A DNA stretch of 64,000 nt from NCBI RefSeq assembly GCF_000452705.1, contig NZ_CP007014.1, forward strand, positions 2,418,001-2,482,000, in the 5' to 3' direction. The stretch comes from Pseudomonas syringae CC1557. GTDB taxonomy: Bacteria > Pseudomonadota > Gammaproteobacteria > Pseudomonadales > Pseudomonadaceae. Numbering within the stretch: position 1 is the stretch's first letter; each line of letters opens with the position of its first letter. The notes under the pieces were generated by a model. The model searched no databases and was not told where the DNA came from. It saw nothing but the letters and a program-made list of their open reading frames with translations. Position numbers and translations under genes: made by a program. Positions 54,101-62,198 of the stretch are shown piece after piece.

Positions 54101-54934
54101 GCCGTGCAGGCAGTGGCCGCGCTCGACGAGTCGGACGACCTGAACCCGTTGGCCGCCAGGGTGCGCGAAGAGCGCCAGGGGTTTGTGGCTGAAGGGCTGA
54201 GCGAGGACGAGGCTGCACGTCAGGCGGGCTGGCGAATTTTCGGCGCCAAACCCGGGGCTTACGGGGCGGGCGTGCAAGGTGCGATTGACGGCCGGCTGTG
54301 GCAAAGCCGCGAAGACCTCGCCGAGGTCTATCTGAACTGGGGCGGCTACGCCTATGGTGCTGCGGATGAAGGCACGCCTGCCCGACAGCGTTTTGCCCAG
54401 CGTTTGTCCAAGGTCCAGGCAGTGTTGCAGAATCAGGACAACCGCGAGCATGACTTGCTGGACTCAAACGATTATTACCAGTTCCAGGGCGGCATGCTCG
54501 CGGCTTCGGAAAGCCTCAGCGGGCAAAAGACCGCCAGCTATCATGGCGATCACAGCCAGCCTGATCTGCCGAAAATCCGCACCCTCAAGGAAGAGCTGAA
54601 CCGGGTGATACGCTCGCGTGCGGCAAACCCGAAATGGATCGACGGGGTCAAGCGTCATGGTTACAAAGGTGCGTTCGAAATGGCCGCGACCGTGGATTTC
54701 CTGTTCGCCTTCGACGCCACCACTGAACTGATCGACGATCATCAATACGCGCTGCTGGCCGACGCGTATCTGCTGGATCCGGAGACCCGCGACTTTATCG
54801 CGCAACACAACCCCGACGCCTTGCGCGACATGACCGAGCGCATGCTCGAAGCGCAACAGCGCGGGCTCTGGCAGGAACCTGGCGAGTATCAGCAAGCGCT
54901 GGAAGACCTGTTGCTGGACATAGAAGAGAACTGA
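51170..54934 (+). CDS. cobN: Cobaltochelatase large subunit
   Basis: A 1254-residue CobN/BchH-type chelatase subunit, the usual length. It shows ISLHGGIGYWRYGVERLMEL early, YPTRDGRIGNGVGLDTPAAA, HVGKHGNLEWLPGKGVGLS in the centre, and GAYGAGVQGAIDGRLWQ with VYLNWGGYAYG near the end. It inserts cobalt into hydrogenobyrinate a,c-diamide with two AAA+ partner subunits, which here must be the chlI/chlD products immediately downstream (ATGA overlap at 54934). Confidence 0.93.
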   Translation: MHLLRTQPGGFVPDDNIADLGQTPAELVILCSGDSSLALLAEAAQHLPDDYPSLRLANPMQVQNHASVDLYVDEVLRHAKVILISLHGGIGYWRYGVERLMELAERGVQVILVPGDDRPDPELSDLSTVPATERDRLWQFLRQGGLPNALDLYRCMASQWLDRDYPWAEPQPLPRTAVYHPQRATAGLQDWQADWHAEQPVVALLFYRSHLQAANTGFIDEFCTRLQAQGINPLPIAVASLKEPGCFVQVESWLDEAEVELILNTTGFAQSSPEAPHLRPFRRNVPVIQAICAQDNEPAWEASEQGLGARDLAMHIALPELDGRIISRPISFKDLAWRSERSQSDVVCYRAQPDRMDFVAQLARRWIELARLPNADKRVALILANYPTRDGRIGNGVGLDTPAAALNILRAMQAEGYPVAALPDSGTELIQQLLGGVTNDLDSIDQRPCQQSMALDEYLAAFNELPQSNRDAVNARWGAPDADPMFRAGRMMIAGLRFGLTFVGIQPARGYQVDPSAVYHDPDLVPPHGYLAFYFWLRKAYGAHAVVHVGKHGNLEWLPGKGVGLSRACWPDAVLGAMPNIYPFIVNDPGEGAQAKRRTQAVIIDHLMPPLTRAETYGPLRNLELLADEFYEAQLLDPRRARELQRDILELVRETNIDRELALDESTDSDADAAVWLPRLDTYLCDLKESQIRDGLHIFGQSPEGRLRIDTLLALLRIPRGDGRGAQSSLLRALSKAFELGFDPLDCELAEPWSGPRPAALLAVSGDPWRSAGDARERLELYAAALIERVTLGEARHDLPAHDDLALIVDSLREVVAPRLDACGPGEMQGMLDALSGRFVPAGPSGAPSRGRLDVLPTGRNFFSVDVRNLPTTTAWRIGFQSANLLLERHLQDHGDHLRQLGLSVWGTATMRTGGDDIAQAMALMGVRPVWATGSQRVDDFEILPVSLLDRPRVDVTLRVSGFFRDAFANLIKLFDAAVQAVAALDESDDLNPLAARVREERQGFVAEGLSEDEAARQAGWRIFGAKPGAYGAGVQGAIDGRLWQSREDLAEVYLNWGGYAYGAADEGTPARQRFAQRLSKVQAVLQNQDNREHDLLDSNDYYQFQGGMLAASESLSGQKTASYHGDHSQPDLPKIRTLKEELNRVIRSRAANPKWIDGVKRHGYKGAFEMAATVDFLFAFDATTELIDDHQYALLADAYLLDPETRDFIAQHNPDALRDMTERMLEAQQRGLWQEPGEYQQALEDLLLDIEEN

Positions 54935-55953
54935 TGAACTTGCCTGACTCAAGCACTCCACATTTTCCGCTGGCCGCCGTGGTCGGTGCCGATGATCTGA
55001 AACTGGCGCTGTGCCTGACGGCCATTGATCCGCGCATTGGCGGCGTGTTGATCGAGGGGCCGCGTGGCATGGCCAAGTCGACGCTGGCGCGGGGTCTGGC
55101 TGATCTGCTGGCCAGCGGTCAGTTCGTCACCTTGCCGCTGGGTGCAACCGAAGAGCGTCTGGTTGGCACACTGGACCTGGATGCTGCGCTGGCCGAGGGC
55201 CGTGCGCGTTTCTCGCCGGGCGTGCTGGCCAAGGCCGACGGTGGTGTGCTGTATGTCGACGAAGTCAATCTGCTGGCCGATCATCTGGTCGATTTGCTGC
55301 TGGATGTTGCGGCCAGCGGTGTGAATCTGGTCGAGCGCGACGGCATTTCCCACCGTCACGCTGCGCGTTTCGTACTGATTGGCACCATGAACCCTGAAGA
55401 AGGTGAACTGCGCCCGCAGTTGCTGGATCGCTTTGGTTTGAACGTCGCACTGAGCGGTCAGACACAGCCTGTCGAGCGTAGCCAGATCATTCGTCGTCGC
55501 CTGGATTTCGACGCCGATCCAGCTGTTTTCTGTCAGCACTGGCAGGCTCGGCAGGACGCCTTGAAGCTTCGTTGTGAACAAGCGCGCCTGCTATTGCCGA
55601 GCATAGAACTGGATGATCACTCGTTGGCCGCGATCACCGAGCGCTGTTTCGCGGCGGGCGTCGACGGCATGCGTGCCGATCTGGTCTGGCTGCGTGCTGC
55701 CCGAGCGCATGCGGCGTGGCGTGGTGGCAAACAGATCGAAGAACAGGACATCGAGGCGGTCGCCGAGTTTGCCTTGCGCCACCGACGTCGCGAACACACT
55801 CCGCCGCCGCAAAATCAGGAAGCACCGCCGCCGGAATCGTCTCCAAAGCCTGACAAGCCCGAGAGCGGGCAGGGCAACTGGGGCGAATTGCCTGCTCAGG
55901 CGGTGATTACCGGGTCACGCCGTGAAGTGCCGAGCTGGCCAAAAAAGCCTTAG
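54934..55953 (+). CDS. ChlI-like AAA+ ATPase subunit of the cobalt chelatase
   Basis: A 339-residue AAA+ ATPase of the magnesium-chelatase family: a Walker A-like GPRGMAKSTLARGL, TEERLVGTLDLDAALAEGRA, Walker B GGVLYVDEVNLLADHLVDLL, and GTMNPEEGELRPQLLDRFGL. It overlaps cobN by 4 bases. The last 50 residues are the Pro/Glu-rich linker that joins ATPase and VWA modules in ordinary ChlD. The stop TAG at 55951 directly follows a -1 slippery site, so this 339-residue product is probably only one of two: the small (ATPase) subunit of the chelatase. Confidence 0.9.
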   Translation: MNLPDSSTPHFPLAAVVGADDLKLALCLTAIDPRIGGVLIEGPRGMAKSTLARGLADLLASGQFVTLPLGATEERLVGTLDLDAALAEGRARFSPGVLAKADGGVLYVDEVNLLADHLVDLLLDVAASGVNLVERDGISHRHAARFVLIGTMNPEEGELRPQLLDRFGLNVALSGQTQPVERSQIIRRRLDFDADPAVFCQHWQARQDALKLRCEQARLLLPSIELDDHSLAAITERCFAAGVDGMRADLVWLRAARAHAAWRGGKQIEEQDIEAVAEFALRHRRREHTPPPQNQEAPPPESSPKPDKPESGQGNWGELPAQAVITGSRREVPSWPKKP

Positions 55954-55987
55954 GCATCCGCCCTCGTGCTGCACCGGGGGCGGATGC
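55941..55987 (+). promoter_or_regulatory. Programmed -1 frameshift cassette between chlI and chlD frames
   Basis: Slippery heptamer A-AAA-AAG at 55941-55947 is in the right phase (CCA AAA AAG in the ATPase frame). A 6-base spacer containing the zero-frame stop TAG follows, then a perfect 10-bp stem GCATCCGCCC (55954-55963) / GGGCGGATGC (55978-55987). A -1 slip enters exactly the VWA frame. Confidence 0.85.
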
Positions 55988-56618
55988 GATTCCCCGTCCC
56001 GGTCGACTGGCCTCCGGCAGGCAAGGCGCCGTTCGTGCCGGCACTGACGGCATGGTGCAATGGCTGCCGACCCTATTGAAGGGGCGCCCAAAGAGCCGCA
56101 AGGACCTGGTCCGCCAGCCGCGTAGCGCTCGGCCGAGTGAGCTGTTGCTGGTGATCGTCGATGCCTCGGCCTCCACACGCCGTCATCAAGCCTTGAGTCA
56201 GGCCAAAGGTCTGCTGTCACAGGTATTCGACGATGCCTGTCGGCGGCGTGCGCGGCTGGCTTTGCTGACCGCGAGTGGCAATACGCCGCGCTGGCAGCAT
56301 CAAGGCCTCAAGGCTTCAGCGGCATTGAGTCCATGGCTGGACGGGTTGGGCGCGGGGGGCGGTACGCCGCTGTCAGCAGCGCTCGAACAGGCCATGAGCT
56401 GGCTGGAACAACGCCAGCAACGCTACCCCTCGGAACAGCATCGGGTGTTGGTGCTGACCGATGGCAGAATCAAGCAACTGCCAGCGCTGCCGGCATTCCC
56501 CTGCGCGAGCCTGCTGATCGACATCGAAAAAGGCCCGATTCGCCTGGGGAGGGCAAAGGAGCTTGCAGCAAGCCTGGGCGCGGACTATCGGCACATTGAT
56601 GAGCTGAAACGGGTTTGA
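55947..56618 (+). CDS. ChlD-like VWA domain, probably expressed by -1 frameshifting
   Basis: A 223-codon frame, -1 relative to chlI: GRLASGRQGAVRAGTDGMVQ, the VWA MIDAS sequence LLLVIVDASASTRRHQALSQ (D-x-S-x-S), GGGTPLSAALEQAM and RVLVLTDGRIKQL. These fit the C-terminal half of ChlD. The conserved RPGR...GR sequence upstream of the first ATG (56052) shows that coding starts well before that codon, and no ATG, GTG or TTG is in frame there. Fusion through the slippery site gives a protein of about 561 residues, equal to a full ChlD. ATG 56052 alone is the weaker alternative. Confidence 0.82.
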   Translation, partial: ALGIRPRAAPGADAIPRPGRLASGRQGAVRAGTDGMVQWLPTLLKGRPKSRKDLVRQPRSARPSELLLVIVDASASTRRHQALSQAKGLLSQVFDDACRRRARLALLTASGNTPRWQHQGLKASAALSPWLDGLGAGGGTPLSAALEQAMSWLEQRQQRYPSEQHRVLVLTDGRIKQLPALPAFPCASLLIDIEKGPIRLGRAKELAASLGADYRHIDELKRV

Positions 56619-56629
56619 GGGGCTGATTT

Positions 56630-57160
56630 GCACACCTGCCTGGGCTTCGGCAAATAGTCAGGGCATGACCTTGATTCAATTGGCCCTGCTGAACCGCTAT
56701 GTGACGTCAGCACGCTGGTTAAAATCTCCCATGCGACTCGTCCTCGTGCCTTGGCGGTAGCTTGCACCACGGTGCTTTAGATGTGCTTTTCGATCGCGAT
56801 GGCGCTGACGACGCAGATTGCGATCCCCTGGATCGGTGTCAGGGCGAAGGAACCCGACGAAGTCGGGCCGGAAACGGAGCCAGGGGGTTTGGTTACTTTG
56901 GCCCCATCAAAGTAACTCGCCGAGTGGCGAAAAGGTGCCTCAAGTCGGATACCTATTCAACTGCCATCGCAGAACCGCTCTATGACGCAGAGCGTCACGA
57001 ACTGCATACCGACGCGGAGCGTTGGCACGATAGTCATACAGTTGGCACCAAAGCCTGAGAGTCCTTTGCGCTTGATACCGCGCCAAGATGCAGAATTGTG
57101 ACGCGAAGCGTCACCCGGGGCATGCCAACGCAGAGCATTGGCACGAGATTCAGCTGGACC
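56630..57160. repeat. REP/BIME-like intergenic repeat block
   Basis: Two copies of one module occur here. Each has a short palindrome (TGACGCAGAGCGTCA at 56982-56996; GTGACGCGAAGCGTCAC at 57098-57114) and, 21-22 bases from its start, a longer conserved palindromic unit GCAT-CC-ACGC-GAGC-TTGGCACGA (57004-57030 and 57120-57146). This is the look of syringae REP pairs. Upstream, 56790-56940 (GGATCGGTGTCAGGGCGAAG and GGTTACTTTGGCCCCATCAA) resembles another sequence widely repeated in Pseudomonas. No real gene. Confidence 0.7.
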
Positions 57161-57188
57161 TGTGCCCCCCGATGAGCGCAGGGCGTGA

Positions 57189-57455
57189 TCAGGCAGGCAT
57201 GGTCCACGGCTCGAGGTCATAGCCCTCATTGCTGATTTCGGCGCGGGCCTGTTCAAGGACGCTGGCCAGCTGTTTCTTGTCCGAATAGGCGCTGCTCGGG
57301 ATCTGCTTGCGACCGATGCGGTTACTGGTGCGGTCGATGACCGTCAGGCTCAGTTCGCCGTTACCGTCCTGTGGTGCCCAGGCAACACACTGGAAGGGTT
57401 CAAAAGCGTGTCCAGCGATCAGAAGTGCATCGTTGAAGCGCAGTGGGGCGTTCAT
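57189..57455 (-). CDS. Conserved small protein of unknown function
   Basis: An 88-residue protein (MNAPLRFNDALLIAGHAFEP, TVIDRTSNRIGRKQIPSSAY, ending DLEPWTMPA) without signal, membrane or catalytic motif. ATG 57455 follows GAGGAAAC, a good RBS; the frame from 57620 is longer but not gene-like before this Met. I do not recognise the family with confidence. Stand-alone. Confidence 0.65.
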   Translation of the reverse strand: MNAPLRFNDALLIAGHAFEPFQCVAWAPQDGNGELSLTVIDRTSNRIGRKQIPSSAYSDKKQLASVLEQARAEISNEGYDLEPWTMPA

Positions 57456-57780
57456 GGTTGTTTCCTCAAGTGCCCATATCAATTCAGTCACGTCGGCGGG
57501 CTGACCGTCCGGCTGGTTACTTGTGTTGATGAACGACAGGGGGGCATGAGTCACACCCTTTGCCGGAAAAATTCTGAAAATTTTTTCATTCGCACTGTGT
57601 GAGAGCTGGCCAAGGGGCATTAATGGCGAAAAAATCGACCTAATGGCAGTTGGTCATGACGGTTAGACCCAAACGGTACAAGGACGCGTCAAATAGTTGC
57701 TAATGTGATATTCGAGCCCGGCAACATGCTGTTTATAAAACAAAACATACCCATCCGACGTCGGGCGCCAAGGAACCTGC

Positions 57781-59103
57781 ATGCATGAAAAGGTCTGCGC
57801 GCAACGTCTGCTGATGATTGATGCGGACAGCGATTACGATCACCTGACCCCGATCCTGCAAGCAGCCGGATGGACGGTCGAGAGATGCACGCTGGATTCA
57901 GCCCCTGTTGACGACTGCGACGTCGGTTTGATCCACCTGAAACCTGCGTATTTCGAGCACCTCGATAAACTCGAAAAATTCGTTACCCGCGCTGACATTC
58001 CCTGGATTGCACTGATGACAGCCAACGACCTGCGCCGCGAAAAGGTCGGTGATTTTGTTTGCCAATGGTTTTTCGATTTCCATATCGTGCCATTTGATGT
58101 GAACCGCATGCAGATCACGCTTGAAAAGGCGTTGAACAGTGCGCTTTTACACAAGCAGAACAGACGACGGGAACCACTGTCCGAACCTGAGATGCTCGGT
58201 GACAGCCGGCTGACCCGTGAATTGCGACGTCTGTTGAGCAAGCTGGCGCCTACTGAAGCACCGGTACTGATACGCGGCGAACGTGGCACCGGCAAGGCGT
58301 TGATTGCTCGAATCCTGCATGCCCAGTCCCGGCGCCGTGGCAGGCCTTTCGTGACGTTCGATTGTGGCGCGGTTGCCAACCATCTGATCCACGCAGAACT
58401 GTTCGGTCATGAAGCAGGTGCTGGCGATGATGCGCCTGAGCGCAAGGCCGGACGAATCGAGGCCGCGAATGGCGGCACGTTACTGCTTGAAAATATCAGT
58501 GATCTGCCGCTGGAAACCCAGGCTTATCTGTTGCGTTTTCTGGAAGACGGGCAGATTAAGCCCCTGGGCGGCAGCGAGCCACTCAGCGTTGACGTCCGGG
58601 TACTGGCCGCGACCGAGTCAGACCTCGAAACAGCCATTCGTAAAAAGCGTTTTCGTGAGGATTTGTACTACCGGCTCAACGTACTGCAGGTGGGCACCGC
58701 GCCACTGCGCGAACGGCATGGCGATCTGGCCATTCTGGCTAACCATTTTGCTCACCTCTACAACCTGGACAGAGGCAGGCGCGCACGCAGTTTCAGTCAG
58801 GATGCGCTCATCGCCCTTGGCAAGCACGACTGGCCAGGCAATGTTGGCGAATTGGCCAATCGGGTGCGGCGAGGGCTGGTGCTGGCGGAAGGCAGACAGA
58901 TCGAAGCTGGCAATCTGGGGTTACCCGACGACGATGTGATGGGCAGTATCAGTACTCTGGACGAGTATAAATCCCGCGCCGAGCGTCAGGCACTGTGTGA
59001 CGTGCTGACTCGCCACAGTGACAACCTGAGCATGGCTGCCAAGGCGCTAGGCATCTCGCGACCGACTTTCTACCGCCTGCTGCACAAGCACCAGATCCGC
59101 TGA
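57781..59103 (+). CDS. Sigma54-type enhancer-binding regulator lacking GAFTGA
   Basis: A 440-residue regulator. Residues 1-120 form a receiver-like domain (LLMIDADSDYDHLTPILQAA, DVGLIHLKP, IPWIALMTA) without an obvious phosphorylatable Asp. The AAA+ domain has Walker A RGERGTGKALIARIL, GHEAGAGDDAPERKAGRIEA where GAFTGA should stand, Walker B GGTLLLENISDL and FREDLYYRLNVLQV. A Fis-type helix-turn-helix (MAAKALGISRPTFYRLLHKH) ends it. The missing loop means it probably does not activate sigma54; VpsR- and FleQ-related proteins of this build act with sigma70 or bind c-di-GMP (family knowledge). Its 3' end overlaps the NadR-like gene by 57 bases. Confidence 0.87.
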   Translation: MHEKVCAQRLLMIDADSDYDHLTPILQAAGWTVERCTLDSAPVDDCDVGLIHLKPAYFEHLDKLEKFVTRADIPWIALMTANDLRREKVGDFVCQWFFDFHIVPFDVNRMQITLEKALNSALLHKQNRRREPLSEPEMLGDSRLTRELRRLLSKLAPTEAPVLIRGERGTGKALIARILHAQSRRRGRPFVTFDCGAVANHLIHAELFGHEAGAGDDAPERKAGRIEAANGGTLLLENISDLPLETQAYLLRFLEDGQIKPLGGSEPLSVDVRVLAATESDLETAIRKKRFREDLYYRLNVLQVGTAPLRERHGDLAILANHFAHLYNLDRGRRARSFSQDALIALGKHDWPGNVGELANRVRRGLVLAEGRQIEAGNLGLPDDDVMGSISTLDEYKSRAERQALCDVLTRHSDNLSMAAKALGISRPTFYRLLHKHQIR

Positions 59104-59625
59104 TGCACCGAGCAGTTTTGCCACCGCAACCATCGCCTGTTCACGACGCTGCTGCCAGTCGCCGTCGAGCACCTGATAGGGTTTTCGATGCGTGTCGAGC
59201 CATTTCCGGCTAGCTTCGAAGAACGCCTGGCGTTCGCCCGGATCCGGCTGGCAGCGTTGCCCATCGCTGATCCAGTCCACACCCTTCGGTGACAGCAGCA
59301 GGTGCAGGTCGTAGGACCTGCTCAGCAATTGCTCTTCAATCCATGCAGGGCAGTCGCCGAACAGGGTCCGGCTCCAAAGTATGTTGCTCAACAGATGGGT
59401 GTCGAGAATCAGCAACTCAGGAGCGCCGGCACGTGCAGTATCTTCCCGGGTCAGTTGACCCTGAGCGATGGTCGGGATATCGCTGTAGAAGGTATCGCGG
59501 CCCTGTTGTTCGATGAACTCACGAACGTATTCACCGACCATGACCCCGCCGAAATGCTTGTGAATTTCGGCCGCCAGCCAGCTCTTGCCGCTGGACTCGG
59601 GGCCGGTCAGGACCAGCACTTTCAT
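59047..59625 (-). CDS. NadR-kinase-like ATPase (AAA_28), probable nicotinamide riboside kinase
   Basis: A 192-residue P-loop protein: VLTGPESSGKSWLAAEIHKH, VGEYVREFIEQQGRDTF, LILDTHLLSNILWSRTLFGD, then SPKGVDWISDGQR. This is the ribosylnicotinamide-kinase domain of NadR without its HTH or adenylyltransferase parts. Paired by a 4-base overlap with pnuC, it would trap imported nicotinamide riboside by phosphorylation. The last 57 coding bases overlap the convergent regulator gene. Confidence 0.87.
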   Translation of the reverse strand: MKVLVLTGPESSGKSWLAAEIHKHFGGVMVGEYVREFIEQQGRDTFYSDIPTIAQGQLTREDTARAGAPELLILDTHLLSNILWSRTLFGDCPAWIEEQLLSRSYDLHLLLSPKGVDWISDGQRCQPDPGERQAFFEASRKWLDTHRKPYQVLDGDWQQRREQAMVAVAKLLGASADLVLVQQAVESRSRDA

Positions 59626-60185
59626 CGCGCCAGCACCAGATCATTGCGCCATTCGCGCCAGCCCTGAACGGCCAGCAGGGTGAAGAGTGCGTAAAGGGCC
59701 GCCGTCAGGTACAGGTCTTTGTAGATGAACAGGCCGACAAAGGTCACATCCAGAACAATCCACAGCGGCCAGCACTGCACGCGCTTCTGGGCCATCCAGA
59801 CTTGAGCGACCAGGCTGAAACCGGTCAGTGCCGCATCGAGCCAGGGTTGTGCTGCATCAGTGAAATGGGCCATGCCGGCGCCCAGTACCAGGCTGATCAG
59901 CACACCGACCGCCAGCCCCATGAGTACAGAAGAACTATTGAGCACACTGACGGCTCTGACCGGCAGGCCATTGCCATGCCGGGTCCATTGCAGCCAGCCG
60001 TAGACTTGCAGGCCGGCGTAGATCACCTGCAACAGCATGTCCGAGTACAGCTTCACGTCGAAGAAAATCCAGATGTAGATGACCACCATGACCAGACCGA
60101 TTGGCCAACACCAGGGGTTCTGCTTCACTGTCAGCCAGACTGCAATCACGCCGATGGCAGCGGCAAAGAGTTCAAGCCCGGACAT
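59622..60185 (-). CDS. pnuC: PnuC-type nicotinamide riboside transporter
   Basis: A 187-residue membrane protein with about seven helices: [55 protein letters not shown], and [18 protein letters not shown]. The WPIGL and QxxYxxLxxYGWxxW-type segments are PnuC signatures. It is a facilitator for nicotinamide riboside, coupled to the downstream kinase. Confidence 0.9.
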   Translation of the reverse strand: MSGLELFAAAIGVIAVWLTVKQNPWCWPIGLVMVVIYIWIFFDVKLYSDMLLQVIYAGLQVYGWLQWTRHGNGLPVRAVSVLNSSSVLMGLAVGVLISLVLGAGMAHFTDAAQPWLDAALTGFSLVAQVWMAQKRVQCWPLWIVLDVTFVGLFIYKDLYLTAALYALFTLLAVQGWREWRNDLVLAR

Positions 60186-60427
60186 GGCGGCACCTTGGTG
60201 GGAGTAGTGGTTACAGGGGCGGCGATTGTAATCGCTTCCGGGCAGGGCGGGGAGCCTCTGTTTTTATCGACAGCACGCCAGCAGGCGCTGTGCGCGAAGG
60301 TCTGCTAGCATTCCGCGCCTCGCATGTATGCAGGTTCAAGCTTTGTTCAGGCTGGCAACGGCATAGTGGCAAGCATTTTTTACACAACAACATTAACAGC
60401 GAGCCAGAGGCATCGCTTCATGGGGGA

Positions 60428-61261
60428 ATGATGGATCTTTGGACCGCTGCTCAGGCATTGATATTGGGTGTTGTTGAGGGTTTGACGGAGTTCTTGCCGA
60501 TCTCCAGCACAGGGCATCAGATCATTGTTGCCGATCTGATCGACTTCGGTGGCGAGCGCGCCATGGCGTTCAACATCATTATCCAGCTGGGTGCGATTCT
60601 GGCGGTGGTATGGGAATTTCGGCGCAAGATTCTTGACGTGGTCGTTGGTCTGCCAAAGCAGCAGCAGGCTCAGCGCTTTACCCTCAACCTGCTGATCGCG
60701 TTCATGCCCGCAGTAGTGCTCGGGGTGATTTTTGCCGACATGATTCACCACTACCTGTTCAATGCCATTACTGTGGCCACGGCACTGGTGATCGGGGGCG
60801 TGATCATGCTTTGGGCCGAGCGCCGCGAGCATACCGTGCGCACCGAAACTGTCGATGACATGACATGGATTGATGCGCTTAAAGTCGGGCTGGTGCAGTG
60901 CCTGGCGATGATTCCCGGTACATCCCGCTCCGGCTCGACCATCATTGGCGGCCTGCTGTTCGGCCTGTCGCGCAAGGCGGCCACTGAGTTCTCGTTCTTC
61001 CTCGCCATGCCGACCATGGTGGGTGCAGCGGTTTATTCGGGCTACAAGTACCGTGACATGTTCCGCCCGGAAGACTTCGCGGTCTTCGCTATAGGCTTCA
61101 TCACCTCGTTTATCTTCGCGATGATCGCGGTACGCGCGCTGCTCAAGTTCATTGCCACCCACAGCTATGCGGTGTTTGCCTGGTATCGCATCGCCTTCGG
61201 CCTGCTGATTCTGGCGACCTGGCAGTTTGGCTGGATCGACTGGGCATCGGCCAAGGCATGA
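60428..61261 (+). CDS. uppP: Undecaprenyl-diphosphate phosphatase
   Basis: A 277-residue BacA/UppP membrane phosphatase: [20 protein letters not shown] and [20 protein letters not shown], the two active-site motifs. It recycles the lipid carrier of peptidoglycan and other envelope polymers; over-expression gives bacitracin resistance. ATG 60428 or the adjacent ATG 60431 is the start; the open frame from 60101 is spurious. Its stop overlaps the DUF1294 gene. Confidence 0.93.
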   Translation: MMDLWTAAQALILGVVEGLTEFLPISSTGHQIIVADLIDFGGERAMAFNIIIQLGAILAVVWEFRRKILDVVVGLPKQQQAQRFTLNLLIAFMPAVVLGVIFADMIHHYLFNAITVATALVIGGVIMLWAERREHTVRTETVDDMTWIDALKVGLVQCLAMIPGTSRSGSTIIGGLLFGLSRKAATEFSFFLAMPTMVGAAVYSGYKYRDMFRPEDFAVFAIGFITSFIFAMIAVRALLKFIATHSYAVFAWYRIAFGLLILATWQFGWIDWASAKA

Positions 61262-61746
61262 CCCGCGTCCGACAACCTCAGCGACCGGCCAGCGGGGGCA
61301 GGGCGCCTGTTCGGCAACTGCCCCTCAAACTGTCGGTGTATGTGCTGTTGTGCGCGCTGCCGGTGTACGGTTCTACGTCGCTGTGGGCCAGGCAGGGGGT
61401 GATGATTCCGGCGCTTGCCCTGATGGGGATGAGCCTTCTGGCGGTCGTGCTCTATCGACGGGACAAGCGCCAGGCCGGAAACGGCGGTCAGCGCACGCCA
61501 GAGAACGTGCTGCACAGCCTGGAATTACTGGGCGGCTGGCCCGGAGCGCTGTTGGCGCAACAGATGTTTCGGCACAAGACCCGCAAGGTGTCTTTTCAGG
61601 TCGTATTCTGGCTGATCGTAGCGGTGCATCAGGCGTTGTGGTTCGACTGGCTGTTTCTGGGCAAGCGACTCTTGCAGATGTTGCCCGCGCAGTTTCATGG
61701 CCTTATAGCATCAGCGCAATCTTCTGGCGCTTTGGCAGTTTGCTGA
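61258..61746 (+). CDS. DUF1294 membrane protein
   Basis: A 162-residue inner-membrane protein with the DUF1294 pattern [43 protein letters not shown] between helices. An N-terminal basic region ([12 protein letters not shown]) precedes the first helix. Coupled to uppP by an ATGA overlap; function unknown. The 3' end overlaps the YjbR-like gene on the other strand by 44 bases. Confidence 0.85.
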   Translation: MTRVRQPQRPASGGRAPVRQLPLKLSVYVLLCALPVYGSTSLWARQGVMIPALALMGMSLLAVVLYRRDKRQAGNGGQRTPENVLHSLELLGGWPGALLAQQMFRHKTRKVSFQVVFWLIVAVHQALWFDWLFLGKRLLQMLPAQFHGLIASAQSSGALAVC

Positions 61747-62071
61747 CCACCAGTTGATGGGAGCGGGTCAGCAGATCCTTGATCTCCGATTCGCTCAAGG
61801 CAGTCAGTTTCGTCACGCTGATCCAGTGCGCTCTGGCCAGGTAGGGTGCAGGACGTATGCCGGGGCGGTCGACATAGCCTAGAAAAAGCTCCGCAGCCAC
61901 CTTGAACGCCAGCTCATCACCCGCTAGGTCCATGACCGCAAACATCTTCTTTTCGGCGATGGAAAACACCCGCACGCCGCCCCATTTGTAGTCTTCCCGC
62001 GCGCCCGGCAGGCTGAGGCAGAATCTGGCGATATCGTCTTTTTGCATCGGCTTTTGCGTGGATTTTTGCAT
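61703..62071 (-). CDS. MmcQ/YjbR-family protein
   Basis: A 122-residue protein with KDDIARFCLSLPGAREDYKW near the start, FAVMDLAGDELAFKVAAELF in the middle and HWISVTKLTALSESEIKDLL at the end, as in YjbR (CyaY-like fold, DNA-binding suggested). ATG 62071 has AGGAG 8 bases upstream; the longer frame from 62173 is unsupported. Confidence 0.87.
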   Translation of the reverse strand: MQKSTQKPMQKDDIARFCLSLPGAREDYKWGGVRVFSIAEKKMFAVMDLAGDELAFKVAAELFLGYVDRPGIRPAPYLARAHWISVTKLTALSESEIKDLLTRSHQLVVSKLPKRQKIALML

Positions 62072-62198
62072 GGAGAAGCTCCTTTGTCGGCTGTCAAAAG
62101 GCAAGCTGTTCGATAGCCGCACGGATATTCGATCAGCGGATTGTATGCTGCCGTGACACTCATTAGTGTGCACGTTTGCCTTTTCTCTGGAGCCTCGT

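Noticed and set aside
56052..56618. VWA gene as an independent gene starting at ATG 56052
   Set aside because: No ribosome-binding site precedes it and conserved VWA-linker coding continues upstream without a start codon; the frameshift explanation fits better, though some internal initiation cannot be excluded.
56762..57058. 98-codon open frame on the plus strand
   Set aside because: It runs through REP palindromes and a widely repeated Pseudomonas intergenic sequence; the peptide is of the sort wrongly annotated from such repeats.
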